Assembly: GCA_047615875.1 (NCBI GenBank)
Contig: JBLHGU010000124.1
Coordinates: forward strand, 1 to 15,005
Source: JBLHGU01 sp047615875
GTDB lineage: Bacteria > Pseudomonadota > Gammaproteobacteria > Arenicellales > CAJQKF01
Direction of reading: 5' to 3'
Length of the DNA stretch: 15,005 bases
The position numbers were made by a program, and so were the translations under genes. Shown here piece by piece: positions 8,401-14,919 of this stretch; the first letter of the stretch is position 1, and the number at the start of each line of letters is the position of its first letter. The notes below the pieces were generated by a model that was given only the letters and a program-made list of their open reading frames with translations, was not told where the DNA came from and made no database searches.

Positions 8401-8827
8401 AGCATCTGTAGTGACAGACAGCATAACAGTGGACGATGTTGCGGAAGCACAATCCGCGAATTCAGAAAAAGACGCCGTGATATTCGATGATCTTTCCTGG
8501 CTATATAAGCAAAGCAGCGATGACTTCTCCATAGAGTTGCTGAGAGAAGTAGATCGTCAAGCAATCAGTCAGGCTGTTGAGAAAATCGAGGCAGCCGAAT
8601 TACTTGCTTCATTTTCATCTATCCAAAATGGCGAGCAGGTGTATAACTTACTCTATGGTGTATTTTCTGATCTTCGCCACGTTAAGCAGGCGTTGAGCGA
8701 TTTGCAGACTAATTTTAGTACGATTCGCATACGCCGGCTTGGTGCAATGCAGGACGAGTGGTGTAAAAAACTCGATAATCTAACCCCTGAACAATTTCTG
8801 GTGGTTCTGGATAAATGCGCGGGATGA
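5423..8827 (+). CDS. Exported mosaic protein: Sel1 repeats, two SH3-like pairs, acidic linkers, C-terminal DamX-like SPOR domain
   Basis: An 1134-residue envelope protein. Residues 1-30 form a signal peptide (hydrophobic core, DLA before the likely cleavage). Residues about 36-180 hold Sel1/TPR-like repeats with AQFLLGKMF, AQFELGNAY and AQYHLGRAY. Residues 204-322 and 472-595 are two copies of one module, each a pair of bacterial SH3-like domains (VPGGVPIWI then GVAARP; VPGGLPLWI then GVRARP, both ending GW plus a hydrophobic). Residues about 325-465 and 600-1020 are acidic, rich in E, S, T, V and A, almost free of aromatics, and probably disordered. From W1026 to about 1112 the pattern W-x-hydrophobic-x-Q...FSIELL...YNLLYGVFSD...ALSDL...IRRL matches the SPOR domain of DamX-like proteins, which bind denuded septal peptidoglycan. 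It is flanked by an Fe-S gene and glyA and appears to be its own transcription unit. The architecture suggests a cell-wall-binding scaffold. Domains are fairly sure; the role is inferred. Confidence 0.85.
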   Translation: MFCRFNFNKYSLFAWACVIVALLNNPGDLAYSDEAMQEAEESYANGDYQQALEIWLLKAYEGDPKAQFLLGKMFADGTGTVVDPAESVYWYSRSAEQGNSDAQFELGNAYFHGAGLAADKKSALQWWQLAAGNDHVNAQYHLGRAYFYGINLTQNSDQAIEWFNKAAANGSELAINFLNRIGDNQGHSSEKKTSDWRGFGAVGDNAIRIYSYFNRHSSILQSLQSGSLVRVLDQNSGWFRVEVPGGVPIWIPRDSIGLEGDVSIINRPGVAARPDPLDSPENKPLGVLQRGDQVVILERRKEWVKVQAPQHISGWVEAINITEIDSDEDEMEGPWQDAIASRFAELNIISPTLVLNSSENDSKQENSGSTDNAQEPADTSGEIIEVVDPLPPTDDGVLLASVTDLSSEPISEQTEIVENESLADTRSDEVNAEKETDNAEVSSFESVDFKSLGQQDWWVTRAESSSIKDAQYLRVGPVEQSVFTRNRLSSASIVSLAPGNLVQITGRRGNWVRVRVPGGLPLWIFSKFIEHNSVTGTITGQGVRARPLPSTSNGSQPVGNYPSGAEVKVIQEENSWVQIRAPESLQGWMQVEGLYTVAREALIINIEWTQQIDEGPIDSIVVEEAVVSTELVTNSAQQEPIVSEVTEAESAAAPVEDPETIAEVTQQTTTAEPVEDIPYVENVVEKESSSESMTASQKVEEAEQAEQAIVEIPVAPVTAETDAVTTLVEGEISVDEKISNNDETLSQASISESDVANEGEISEAVNAAEPEQVVTEGDNLGSVTEVVEDLAVEKSDGEQVASNSREVNTGSEEVVSSASSEKLDELLPVLETDAPVENQLAEESESVALIATEAAEESANTAQQNDVTSNDSLQSVVTEGTLEEPLVDVSISKSTSDTGNDSVQEQTAVIDEQPQSESEAVVTEPTAEAVVSGDEATANDSLTPNNSAVNQAPVESVVENATDSLVDSNESIANVQLDEEPIEKPVEEVAQIEASVVTDSITVDDVAEAQSANSEKDAVIFDDLSWLYKQSSDDFSIELLREVDRQAISQAVEKIEAAELLASFSSIQNGEQVYNLLYGVFSDLRHVKQALSDLQTNFSTIRIRRLGAMQDEWCKKLDNLTPEQFLVVLDKCAG
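7524..7546 (+). repeat. 9-nt tandem repeat within the acidic linker coding region
   Basis: AAGCAGAGC occurs twice in a row, followed by a partial third copy (AAGCA). In frame it gives the peptide EAEQAEQA. It could expand or contract by three codons without breaking the frame, changing only linker length. Confidence 0.6.
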
Positions 8828-8882
8828 GTTTTTTCTTGGCGTAAATAATCGAAATTAGTGCAGGTATTACCATTCTGCATTG

Positions 8883-8905
8883 TGAAAACACTGTTTAAGT
8901 TTTCA
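8883..8905. promoter_or_regulatory. Dyad TGAAAAC-N9-GTTTTCA, possible operator
   Basis: Perfect 7-bp inverted repeat with a 9-nt centre. An overlapping shorter palindrome, AAACA-C-TGTTT, lies at 8886-8896. It sits about 40 bp upstream of the candidate -10 at 8943, where an activator or second repressor site would be expected. No T-tract follows, so it is not a terminator. The binding protein is unknown. Confidence 0.35.
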
Positions 8906-8927
8906 TTACAGTTGCAAGCTAAACTCA

Positions 8928-8962
8928 AGTTATATCGTTAGGTATAATCTAGCGATATAACT
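8928..8962. promoter_or_regulatory. Long dyad enclosing a TATAAT box: probable operator-promoter of glyA-soxBDA
   Basis: The left arm AGTTATATCGTTAG (8928-8941) and right arm CTAGCGATATAACT (8949-8962) are complementary over 14 positions with one T-G mismatch or wobble. They enclose GTATAAT, whose TATAAT (8943-8948) is a perfect -10 hexamer. Arm centres are 21 bp apart, two helical turns, as for a dimeric repressor. If transcription starts near 8955, the RNA would contain only part of the right arm, so the symmetry is more likely read as DNA than as an RNA hairpin. There is no clear -35 at 16-18 bp. An ArsR-, GntR- or similar family site is possible, but I do not recognise the motif. Confidence 0.5.
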
Positions 8963-9037
8963 GAAATTTTCTCGTTTTCTACTCGTCGCCGCCTGACAAC
9001 TCCAAGTCGCCGCGTGATGTGTGGTTCTATCTACTCC

Positions 9038-9061
9038 GTCATAGTCTATGGCAGCTTTTTT
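9038..9061 (+). other. Weak hairpin plus six-T tract just before the glyA ribosome site
   Basis: GTCAT-AGTCT-ATGGC forms a 5-bp stem with one G-T pair, followed after three bases by TTTTTT (9056-9061). It looks like a feeble attenuator, only 15 nt before the glyA ATG, but the stem is too weak to call a terminator. Confidence 0.2.
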
Positions 9062-9065
9062 GATC

Positions 9066-9069
9066 AGGA
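9066..9069 (+). promoter_or_regulatory. glyA: Ribosome binding site that fixes the glyA start
   Basis: AGGA lies 7 nt before the ATG at 9077. It supports this start over the in-frame ATG at 9014, which would add 21 residues not expected in the family and has no ribosome site. Confidence 0.7.
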
Positions 9070-9076
9070 TATTCCC

Positions 9077-10330
9077 ATGTTTGACACCTCCGTAAAAATT
9101 AAAGATTTCGACTCAGAATTGTGGCAGGCGATGGCGTCAGAACGCCAACGTCAGGAAGAGCATATTGAGTTAATTGCTTCAGAAAATTACACCAGCGCGT
9201 TGGTAATGGAAGCCCAGGGTTCCGTGCTGACTAACAAATATGCCGAGGGATACCCTGGCAAGCGCTACTATGGTGGTTGCGAGTTTGTTGATATTGCAGA
9301 GCAACTGGCAATTGATCGTGCCTGTGAGTTATTTGGTGCTAATTATTGTAATGTTCAACCTCACTCCGGCTCCCAGGCTAACGGCGCTGTTTACATGGCC
9401 CTGCTTGATCCCCATGACACCGTGCTTGGCATGAGTCTGGCCCATGGTGGTCATTTGACCCATGGTGCAAAAGTTAACTTTTCCGGCAAAATCTACAACT
9501 CTGTTCAATATGGTTTGAATGAAGACACCGGTGAAGTTGACTACGAGCAGGTAGCAGCCCTGGCCCGCGAACACAAACCGAAAATGATCGTAGCAGGCTT
9601 TTCCGCCTATTCTCGTATTATGGACTGGGGAAAGTTTCGTGCTATCGCTGACGAAGTAGGTGCCTATCTTTTTGTTGATATGGCTCATGTGGCTGGATTG
9701 GTAGCTGCTGGACTGTATCCAAATCCGATTCCTATTGCTGATGTGGTAACCACCACCACGCACAAAACATTGCGTGGACCCCGTGGCGGACTGATTTTGT
9801 CCAATGGCAGCGAAGCGCTTTGCAAAAAATTCAGCTCGTTGGTTTTTCCAGGCACCCAGGGTGGCCCTCTGATGCACGTGATCGCCGCTAAAGCAGTGGC
9901 ATTCAAAGAAGCTCTGACTGAGGAGTTTAAAGAATATCAGAAGCAAGTGTTGGTTAATGCCAATGCGATGGCTGAACAGTTCCAGGCTCGTGACTACGAT
10001 ATCGTCTCAGGTGGTACTGATGATCATTTGTTCCTGTTGGATTTAATTAGCAAAGATATAACCGGTAAAGACGCCGACGCGGCCTTAGGCAGATCCAATA
10101 TCACAGTTAATAAAAACTCGGTGCCGAATGACCCACGTTCGCCTTTCGTTACCAGTGGCTTACGTATAGGTTCGCCTGCTGTGACCACCAGAGGTTTTGG
10201 TGAGGCAGAATGTCGACAGTTGGTTAACTGGATTTGCGATATTCTGGATAATTTGGGTGATGCCGACACAGAGGCAAAAATACGCGAGGAAGTTAAAGAG
10301 TTGTGCTCAAGATTTCCCGTCTACGGATAA
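9077..10330 (+). CDS. glyA: Serine hydroxymethyltransferase
   Basis: Cytosolic PLP enzyme that interconverts serine + THF and glycine + 5,10-methylene-THF. Its 417 residues match the bacterial norm exactly. Motifs: ELIASENY near 31-38, NKYAEGYPGKRYYGG near 53-67, QPHSGSQAN near 94-102, D201 and H204 in VDMAHVAGL (cofactor-binding Asp and His), the internal-aldimine lysine K230 in TTTTHKTLRGPRGG, and R364 in SGLRIGSPA for the substrate carboxylate. All look intact. It is the first gene of an operon with soxB (38 bp downstream), soxD and soxA. That context suggests a dedicated copy that takes both products of sarcosine oxidation, glycine and methylene-THF, and makes serine. A second housekeeping glyA elsewhere would be likely but is not visible. 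Control probably comes from the dyads at 8883-8962. Confidence 0.97.
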   Translation: MFDTSVKIKDFDSELWQAMASERQRQEEHIELIASENYTSALVMEAQGSVLTNKYAEGYPGKRYYGGCEFVDIAEQLAIDRACELFGANYCNVQPHSGSQANGAVYMALLDPHDTVLGMSLAHGGHLTHGAKVNFSGKIYNSVQYGLNEDTGEVDYEQVAALAREHKPKMIVAGFSAYSRIMDWGKFRAIADEVGAYLFVDMAHVAGLVAAGLYPNPIPIADVVTTTTHKTLRGPRGGLILSNGSEALCKKFSSLVFPGTQGGPLMHVIAAKAVAFKEALTEEFKEYQKQVLVNANAMAEQFQARDYDIVSGGTDDHLFLLDLISKDITGKDADAALGRSNITVNKNSVPNDPRSPFVTSGLRIGSPAVTTRGFGEAECRQLVNWICDILDNLGDADTEAKIREEVKELCSRFPVYG

Positions 10331-10368
10331 TCATTTTCGGATAGTCCTAATAAGAGTAGCCTTGTCCT

Positions 10369-11619
10369 ATGAGTAAATACTCCATTTTCAGTCTGGCGCG
10401 AAATGCCCTTAGTTTTCACGAAAACTGGGACAGGGCATGGCGCAGTCCAGAACCCGCTGCCGAGTACGATGTCATTATCGTCGGCGGTGGTGGGCATGGC
10501 CTGGCTACCGCCTACTATCTTGCCAAAGAGCATAATGTTGGGCGCATAGCCGTGGTGGAGAAAGGCTGGTTAGGTGGTGGTAATACCGGTCGTAATACCA
10601 CCATTGTTCGGTCCAATTATTTATGGGATGAATCTGCACATCTATATGAAAAGGCGTTGAAGTTATGGGAGGGTCTTAGTCAGGACCTAAACTACAACGT
10701 CATGTTTAGTCAGCGTGGCGTGATGAACCTTGGGCATAATTTACAAGATATGCGCGATATTGTGCGTAGATCCAACGCCAACAAGCTCAACGGTATCGAT
10801 TCTAAGGTATTGGATCGTGAACAAATCCGCAAAATTGTGCCAAACATGGATTTATCCGATAGCACCCGTTATCCAATACTTGGCGCATCGTTTCAGCCTC
10901 GTGGTGGTGTTGCACGACACGACGCCGTCGCCTGGGGTTTCGCTCGGGCTGCCGACAAGCACGGTGTAGACATCATTCAAAATTGTGAAGTGACAGGAAT
11001 TTTGCGTGAAGATGGTCAGGTTAAAGGTCTTGAAACCAGCCGTGGCACGCTTCGTGCGAAAAAAGTCGGCATCGTTGTAGCCGGTCACACAGGTGTGTTG
11101 GCGGAAATGGCAGGATTTCGTTTGCCACTGGAAAGTCATCCGCTACAGGCATTTGTTTCTGAACCTATCAAACCTGTTTTGCACACAGTGGTAATGTCCA
11201 ATGCTGTACATGGATACATAAGCCAGTCTGATAAGGGCGAGTTAGTTATTGGTGCAGGTATAGATAGTTATACGGGTTACGGTCAGCGCGGCAGCTATCA
11301 AACGATAGAAGGGAATGTGGCGGCAATTATGGCTTTGTTTCCCCAGTTCAGCCGTGTGCGCATGATGCGGCAATGGGGAGGTATTGTTGATACCTGCCCG
11401 GACGCCTGCCCGATTATTAGCAAAACACCGGTTGGTGGTCTTTATATTAATGGTGGCTGGGGTACTGGTGGTTTTAAAGCAACGCCAGGATCCGGTTGGG
11501 CGTTTGCGCATACCATCGCGCGAGATGAACCTCATGAGTTAAATGCCGCGTTTACTATTGATCGTTTCCATAGCGGCGCATTAATTGACGAGCACGGTGC
11601 TGCAGGAGTGGCCCACTAA
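10369..11619 (+). CDS. soxB: Sarcosine oxidase, beta subunit
   Basis: FAD/FMN subunit of heterotetrameric sarcosine oxidase; it oxidises the N-methyl of sarcosine to an imine, with electrons passing from FAD to FMN and then O2. It has 416 residues. The FAD dinucleotide fold begins at YDVIIVGGGGHGLATAYYLA (33-52, GxGxxG at 39-44). EKGWLGGGNTGRNTT follows at about 64-78. RHDAVAWG holds H184, the likely equivalent of the histidine that binds FMN covalently in the Corynebacterium enzyme (His173 there). The end has GGWGTGGFKATPGSG, the usual C-terminal flavin/substrate block. The N-terminal 30 residues (SLARNALS, WRSPEP) are typical of SoxB and support the ATG at 10369, though its ribosome site is weak. 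It lies between glyA and soxD (25-bp gap). No odd features seen. Confidence 0.96.
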   Translation: MSKYSIFSLARNALSFHENWDRAWRSPEPAAEYDVIIVGGGGHGLATAYYLAKEHNVGRIAVVEKGWLGGGNTGRNTTIVRSNYLWDESAHLYEKALKLWEGLSQDLNYNVMFSQRGVMNLGHNLQDMRDIVRRSNANKLNGIDSKVLDREQIRKIVPNMDLSDSTRYPILGASFQPRGGVARHDAVAWGFARAADKHGVDIIQNCEVTGILREDGQVKGLETSRGTLRAKKVGIVVAGHTGVLAEMAGFRLPLESHPLQAFVSEPIKPVLHTVVMSNAVHGYISQSDKGELVIGAGIDSYTGYGQRGSYQTIEGNVAAIMALFPQFSRVRMMRQWGGIVDTCPDACPIISKTPVGGLYINGGWGTGGFKATPGSGWAFAHTIARDEPHELNAAFTIDRFHSGALIDEHGAAGVAH

Positions 11620-11644
11620 TGCGTAGCCCGAGGATAGACTTCAC

Positions 11645-11926
11645 ATGTTAATCATTAAATGTCCCTGGTGTGGTGAGAGAGACCAGTCTGAATTTAGTTA
11701 CGGTGGCGAAGCCCACATAGAGCGCCCCTTGCATCCTGAGCAACTTAACGACCAGGAGTGGGGCGATTATGTGTTTTTTCGCAAAAACCCCAAGGGTCTA
11801 CATAAAGAGCAGTGGATGCACAGTGCAGGTTGCAGACGTTGGTTTAATGCCATTCGGGATACCGTGACTTATAAGTTTCATGGCTTTTACAAACCAGGTG
11901 AAGCTGCCCCGGAGATTGATCAATGA
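11645..11926 (+). CDS. soxD: Sarcosine oxidase, delta subunit
   Basis: Small structural zinc subunit of heterotetrameric sarcosine oxidase, 93 residues. C6 and C9 in CPWCG, with H59 and C63 in MHSAGCRRWFN, match the known zinc ligands of SoxD in both spacing and numbering. Between them GDYVFFRKNPKG is a conserved SoxD block. An AGGA at 11631-11634 lies 10 nt before the ATG. The TGA stop overlaps the soxA start as ATGA, indicating coupled synthesis of the two subunits. Confidence 0.96.
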   Translation: MLIIKCPWCGERDQSEFSYGGEAHIERPLHPEQLNDQEWGDYVFFRKNPKGLHKEQWMHSAGCRRWFNAIRDTVTYKFHGFYKPGEAAPEIDQ

Positions 11927-14919
11927 GTCAGCAGTTTCGACTTCCTTCAGGTGGCAGAATAAATCGCGACCAGAGCCTTGCCTTTGCCTTCAATGGTGCC
12001 GGATTGCGCGGCTATCAAGGCGATACATTAGCCTCAGCATTACTAGCCAATGGCGTACGACTGGTTGGACGAAGTTTTAAGTATCATCGCCCCAGAGGAA
12101 TAATCGGTAGTGGGGCGGAAGAACCCAATGCGATAATGCAGGTTGAGCGTGGTGCGCATACTGTACCCAATCCCCGTGCTACTCAATTAGAGCTATACGA
12201 CGACTTGATCGCATCAAGCGTAAATTGCTGGCCCAGTGTTGATTTCGATATCAGCGCGATAAATAATTTTGCAGCTCGTTTAATTCCCGCTGGCTTCTAC
12301 TACAAGACATTCATGTGGCCGCAGTCACGTTGGATGAAATACGAAGAAACTATTCGCAATGCGGCAGGCCTGGGGCATGCTCCGGTAGCGCCAGACCCCG
12401 ATCGTTATGAACGAACTCATGCGCACTGCGATGTTCTGGTTGTTGGTGCTGGTCCTGCAGGTATTCAAGCCGCTGCACTGGCAGCAGAATCAGGCGCCCG
12501 AGTGATGCTGGTGGATGAGCAAAATGAACTGGGTGGCAGTTTATTGGCAACTGCTACTGATGTGGAAGGTGTTTCTGCAACGCAATGGTTGGCGGAAAAA
12601 ATCAAACATCTGCAGAGTAATGCAGATGTCACTTTGTTACCGCGAACAACAGCCTATGGTTATCACGACGCCAACTTCGTCACGCTAAACCAACGCCTCA
12701 CTCACCATGTGCCGATAGCCGAAAGGTCATCATTAAGAGAGCGAACCTGGCGGGTTCGCGCAAAGCAAGTGGTTTTGGCCACTGGCGCTATTGAACGTCC
12801 GCTGGTTTTTGGTAACAACGATTTGCCCGGTGTAATGTTGGCAAACGCAGTATCGACCTATATCAATCGTTATGCCGTTCTACCCGGCAGACAAGCCGTG
12901 GTGTTTGGTAATAACGATAGTATTTATTCAACCGCACTGGATATAGTTAACTCGGGTGGTCAGGTTCAGGCGATTGTTGATAGCCGAAAAAAGGTTCAGT
13001 GTGAGGCTGCGGAGTCTCTTCGGCATCAGGGTGTACCTGTACATGCTAATAGTGTGGTTAATCGAGCCCGCGGCGGAAAAACTCTACGCGGAGTGGAAAT
13101 TCATAGCCTTACTGGTGCTACTCTTGGTACGCCAGTTGCTGCTCCAGCCTGCGACTTACTGGCGATGTCTGGCGGATATAGTCCTGTCGTCCATTTGCAT
13201 GCGCAATCCGGTGCACGGCCGCGATTTGACGAAGATCTACTTGGGTTTGTTCCTGGTGATTCTGTTCAGAATGAACGCTCTGCCGGTGCCTGTAACGGGG
13301 TTTTTGAGCTGAACGCGTTATTACAGGATGCACGTTCGGCTGCCAGCGAAGCGATTGTGCAAGCAGGATTTGAATCAAATTTGTGCGCTAGGCCAAAAGG
13401 TAACTATGGCCGTGGTGTAGAGGCACTGTGGCTGGTGCCTGACCGAGTTGGCTCTGGACGTGGTCCGAAGCAGTTTGTTGATTATCAAAATGACACTTCT
13501 GCAGCAGACATTAAATTAGCTGCTCGCGAGGGTTATCACTCTGTTGAGCATGTTAAACGTTACACCGCTTTGGGTTTTGGAACCGATCAAGGTAAGCTGG
13601 GTAATATAAATGGTATGGCCATTCTGGCCGGTGAGCTGGGTCAGACACTGCCAGAAACTGGAACCACAACCTTTCGCCCCAATTACACACCGGTTACCTT
13701 TGGTGCCGTCGCCGGCCGAGATGTTGGTAACGAATTATTTGATCCTGTACGCAAAACGGCTATGCACAATTGGCATGTGGACGCGGGTGCTGAGTTCGAG
13801 AATGTTGGGCAATGGAAGCGTCCCTGGTTTTACCCCAGGGCTGGCGAGACGATTCACGACGCGGTTAATCGTGAGTGCGTAGCCACCCGCAATAGTGTTG
13901 GCATATTGGATGCATCGACCCTCGGTAAGATTGATGTTGTCGGTCCTGATGCGGCTGAATTTCTGAATAGAATTTATACCAATGCCTGGACCAAGCTGGG
14001 TGTTGGCAGATGTAGATACGGACTCATGCTGGGTGAAGATGGCATGGTGATGGACGATGGTGTGACGACTCGTGTGGCTGAAAATCACTACTACATGACC
14101 ACCACAACCGGTGGAGCCGCCCATGTGTTGTCCTGGATGGAGCAATGGCGACAGACTGAATGGCCTGAGATGAAGGTGTACTTTACCTCAGTCACCGACC
14201 ATTGGGCAGTCATGTCGGTAGCAGGACCAAATGCTCGCAAAGTAGTAGAGAAAGTTTGTAGTGATATTGAACTTGATTCAGAAAACTTCCCTTTTATGGC
14301 CATGCGCGAAGGTACCATTGCCGATGTGGCTGGCAGAATATTTAGAATCAGTTTTAGCGGTGAGCTAGCTTACGAAATCAATGTTCCTGCCAATCAGGGC
14401 AGGGCCGTGTGGGATGCGGTAATAGAAGCGGGTGGCGCATTCGATATCACGCCTTATGGTACTGAATCTATGCACGTATTACGCGCGGAAAAGGGCTTTA
14501 TCATAGTTGGCCAGGATACTGATGGTTCTATGACCCCACCGGACCTGGGTATGGACTGGGTCGTTTCCAAAACCAAGGATTTCCTCGGGAAGCGCTCTCT
14601 GTCTAGATCAGATAGTGCTCGTGATCAGCGTAAACAGCTGGTTGGTTTGTTGAGTAAGAATGGTCGAACTGTGGTACCTGAAGGTACCCAGCTAGTGAAT
14701 GAGCCTTCCAGTCGCACACCAGTCCCAATGATCGGGCACGTCACATCTAGTTATTACAGTGCTGTGCTCGGGCACCCCATTGCTTTGGCTGTTGTTAAAG
14801 GTGGCTTGAACCGTATGGGAAGCACCATCTATGCAACAACCATGGATGATCGACATATAGAGCTTGAGATAACCAGCCCGGTATTTTTCGATCCGAAAAA
14901 TGACAGATTGCGCCAATGA
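11923..14919 (+). CDS. soxA: Sarcosine oxidase, alpha subunit
   Basis: Largest subunit of heterotetrameric sarcosine oxidase, 998 residues, normal for the family. It carries NAD+ and the folate site where the imine's C1 unit is transferred to THF, giving 5,10-methylene-THF and glycine. Domains in order: an N-terminal ferredoxin-like fold without cluster cysteines (GDTLASALLANG, SFKYHRPRG about 33-59); a nucleotide-binding oxidoreductase domain (VLVVGAGPAG 171-180; second Rossmann-like strand with VVFGNND near residue 325, where SoxA proteins usually lack a strict GxGxxG); a GcvT-like aminomethyltransferase domain from about 637 (YPRAGE) to about 890; and a GcvT C-terminal barrel from about 904. 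The start overlaps soxD by ATGA, and the stop overlaps the next gene by ATGA. No frameshift or missing block is evident. Confidence 0.96.
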   Translation: MSQQFRLPSGGRINRDQSLAFAFNGAGLRGYQGDTLASALLANGVRLVGRSFKYHRPRGIIGSGAEEPNAIMQVERGAHTVPNPRATQLELYDDLIASSVNCWPSVDFDISAINNFAARLIPAGFYYKTFMWPQSRWMKYEETIRNAAGLGHAPVAPDPDRYERTHAHCDVLVVGAGPAGIQAAALAAESGARVMLVDEQNELGGSLLATATDVEGVSATQWLAEKIKHLQSNADVTLLPRTTAYGYHDANFVTLNQRLTHHVPIAERSSLRERTWRVRAKQVVLATGAIERPLVFGNNDLPGVMLANAVSTYINRYAVLPGRQAVVFGNNDSIYSTALDIVNSGGQVQAIVDSRKKVQCEAAESLRHQGVPVHANSVVNRARGGKTLRGVEIHSLTGATLGTPVAAPACDLLAMSGGYSPVVHLHAQSGARPRFDEDLLGFVPGDSVQNERSAGACNGVFELNALLQDARSAASEAIVQAGFESNLCARPKGNYGRGVEALWLVPDRVGSGRGPKQFVDYQNDTSAADIKLAAREGYHSVEHVKRYTALGFGTDQGKLGNINGMAILAGELGQTLPETGTTTFRPNYTPVTFGAVAGRDVGNELFDPVRKTAMHNWHVDAGAEFENVGQWKRPWFYPRAGETIHDAVNRECVATRNSVGILDASTLGKIDVVGPDAAEFLNRIYTNAWTKLGVGRCRYGLMLGEDGMVMDDGVTTRVAENHYYMTTTTGGAAHVLSWMEQWRQTEWPEMKVYFTSVTDHWAVMSVAGPNARKVVEKVCSDIELDSENFPFMAMREGTIADVAGRIFRISFSGELAYEINVPANQGRAVWDAVIEAGGAFDITPYGTESMHVLRAEKGFIIVGQDTDGSMTPPDLGMDWVVSKTKDFLGKRSLSRSDSARDQRKQLVGLLSKNGRTVVPEGTQLVNEPSSRTPVPMIGHVTSSYYSAVLGHPIALAVVKGGLNRMGSTIYATTMDDRHIELEITSPVFFDPKNDRLRQ

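Larger units (their letters stand above)
8828..9076. other. Intergenic control region of the glyA-sox operon
   Basis: This 249-bp gap is the longest non-coding stretch in the window. Its first half (about 8830-8960) is AT-rich and holds two dyads (8883-8905 and 8928-8962) and a TATAAT. The second half is a leader of about 110-120 nt with an octamer GTCGCCGC repeated at 8985 and 9006, a small hairpin followed by six Ts (9038-9061), and the glyA ribosome site. I see no tRNA, no recognisable glycine or other riboswitch core, and no convincing terminator for the upstream gene: TTTTTT at 8829-8834 has no stem in front of it. Confidence 0.6.

Noticed and set aside
8825..8834. T-tract right after the Sel1/SH3/SPOR stop as a terminator
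   Set aside because: No GC-rich stem precedes the six Ts.
9014..9076. In-frame 21-residue N-terminal extension of GlyA from the ATG at 9014
   Set aside because: No ribosome site, not expected in the family, and the ATG at 9077 has a good AGGA and gives the normal 417-residue length.
9329..9946. 205-codon open frame on the minus strand inside glyA
   Set aside because: Fully antisense to a clearly conserved enzyme, with no recognisable domain; a coding-strand shadow.
11619..11651. Ten-codon mini-ORF starting in the soxB stop (TAATG) and ending inside the soxD start
   Set aside because: Could support re-initiation, but soxD has its own AGGA and such short frames arise by chance.
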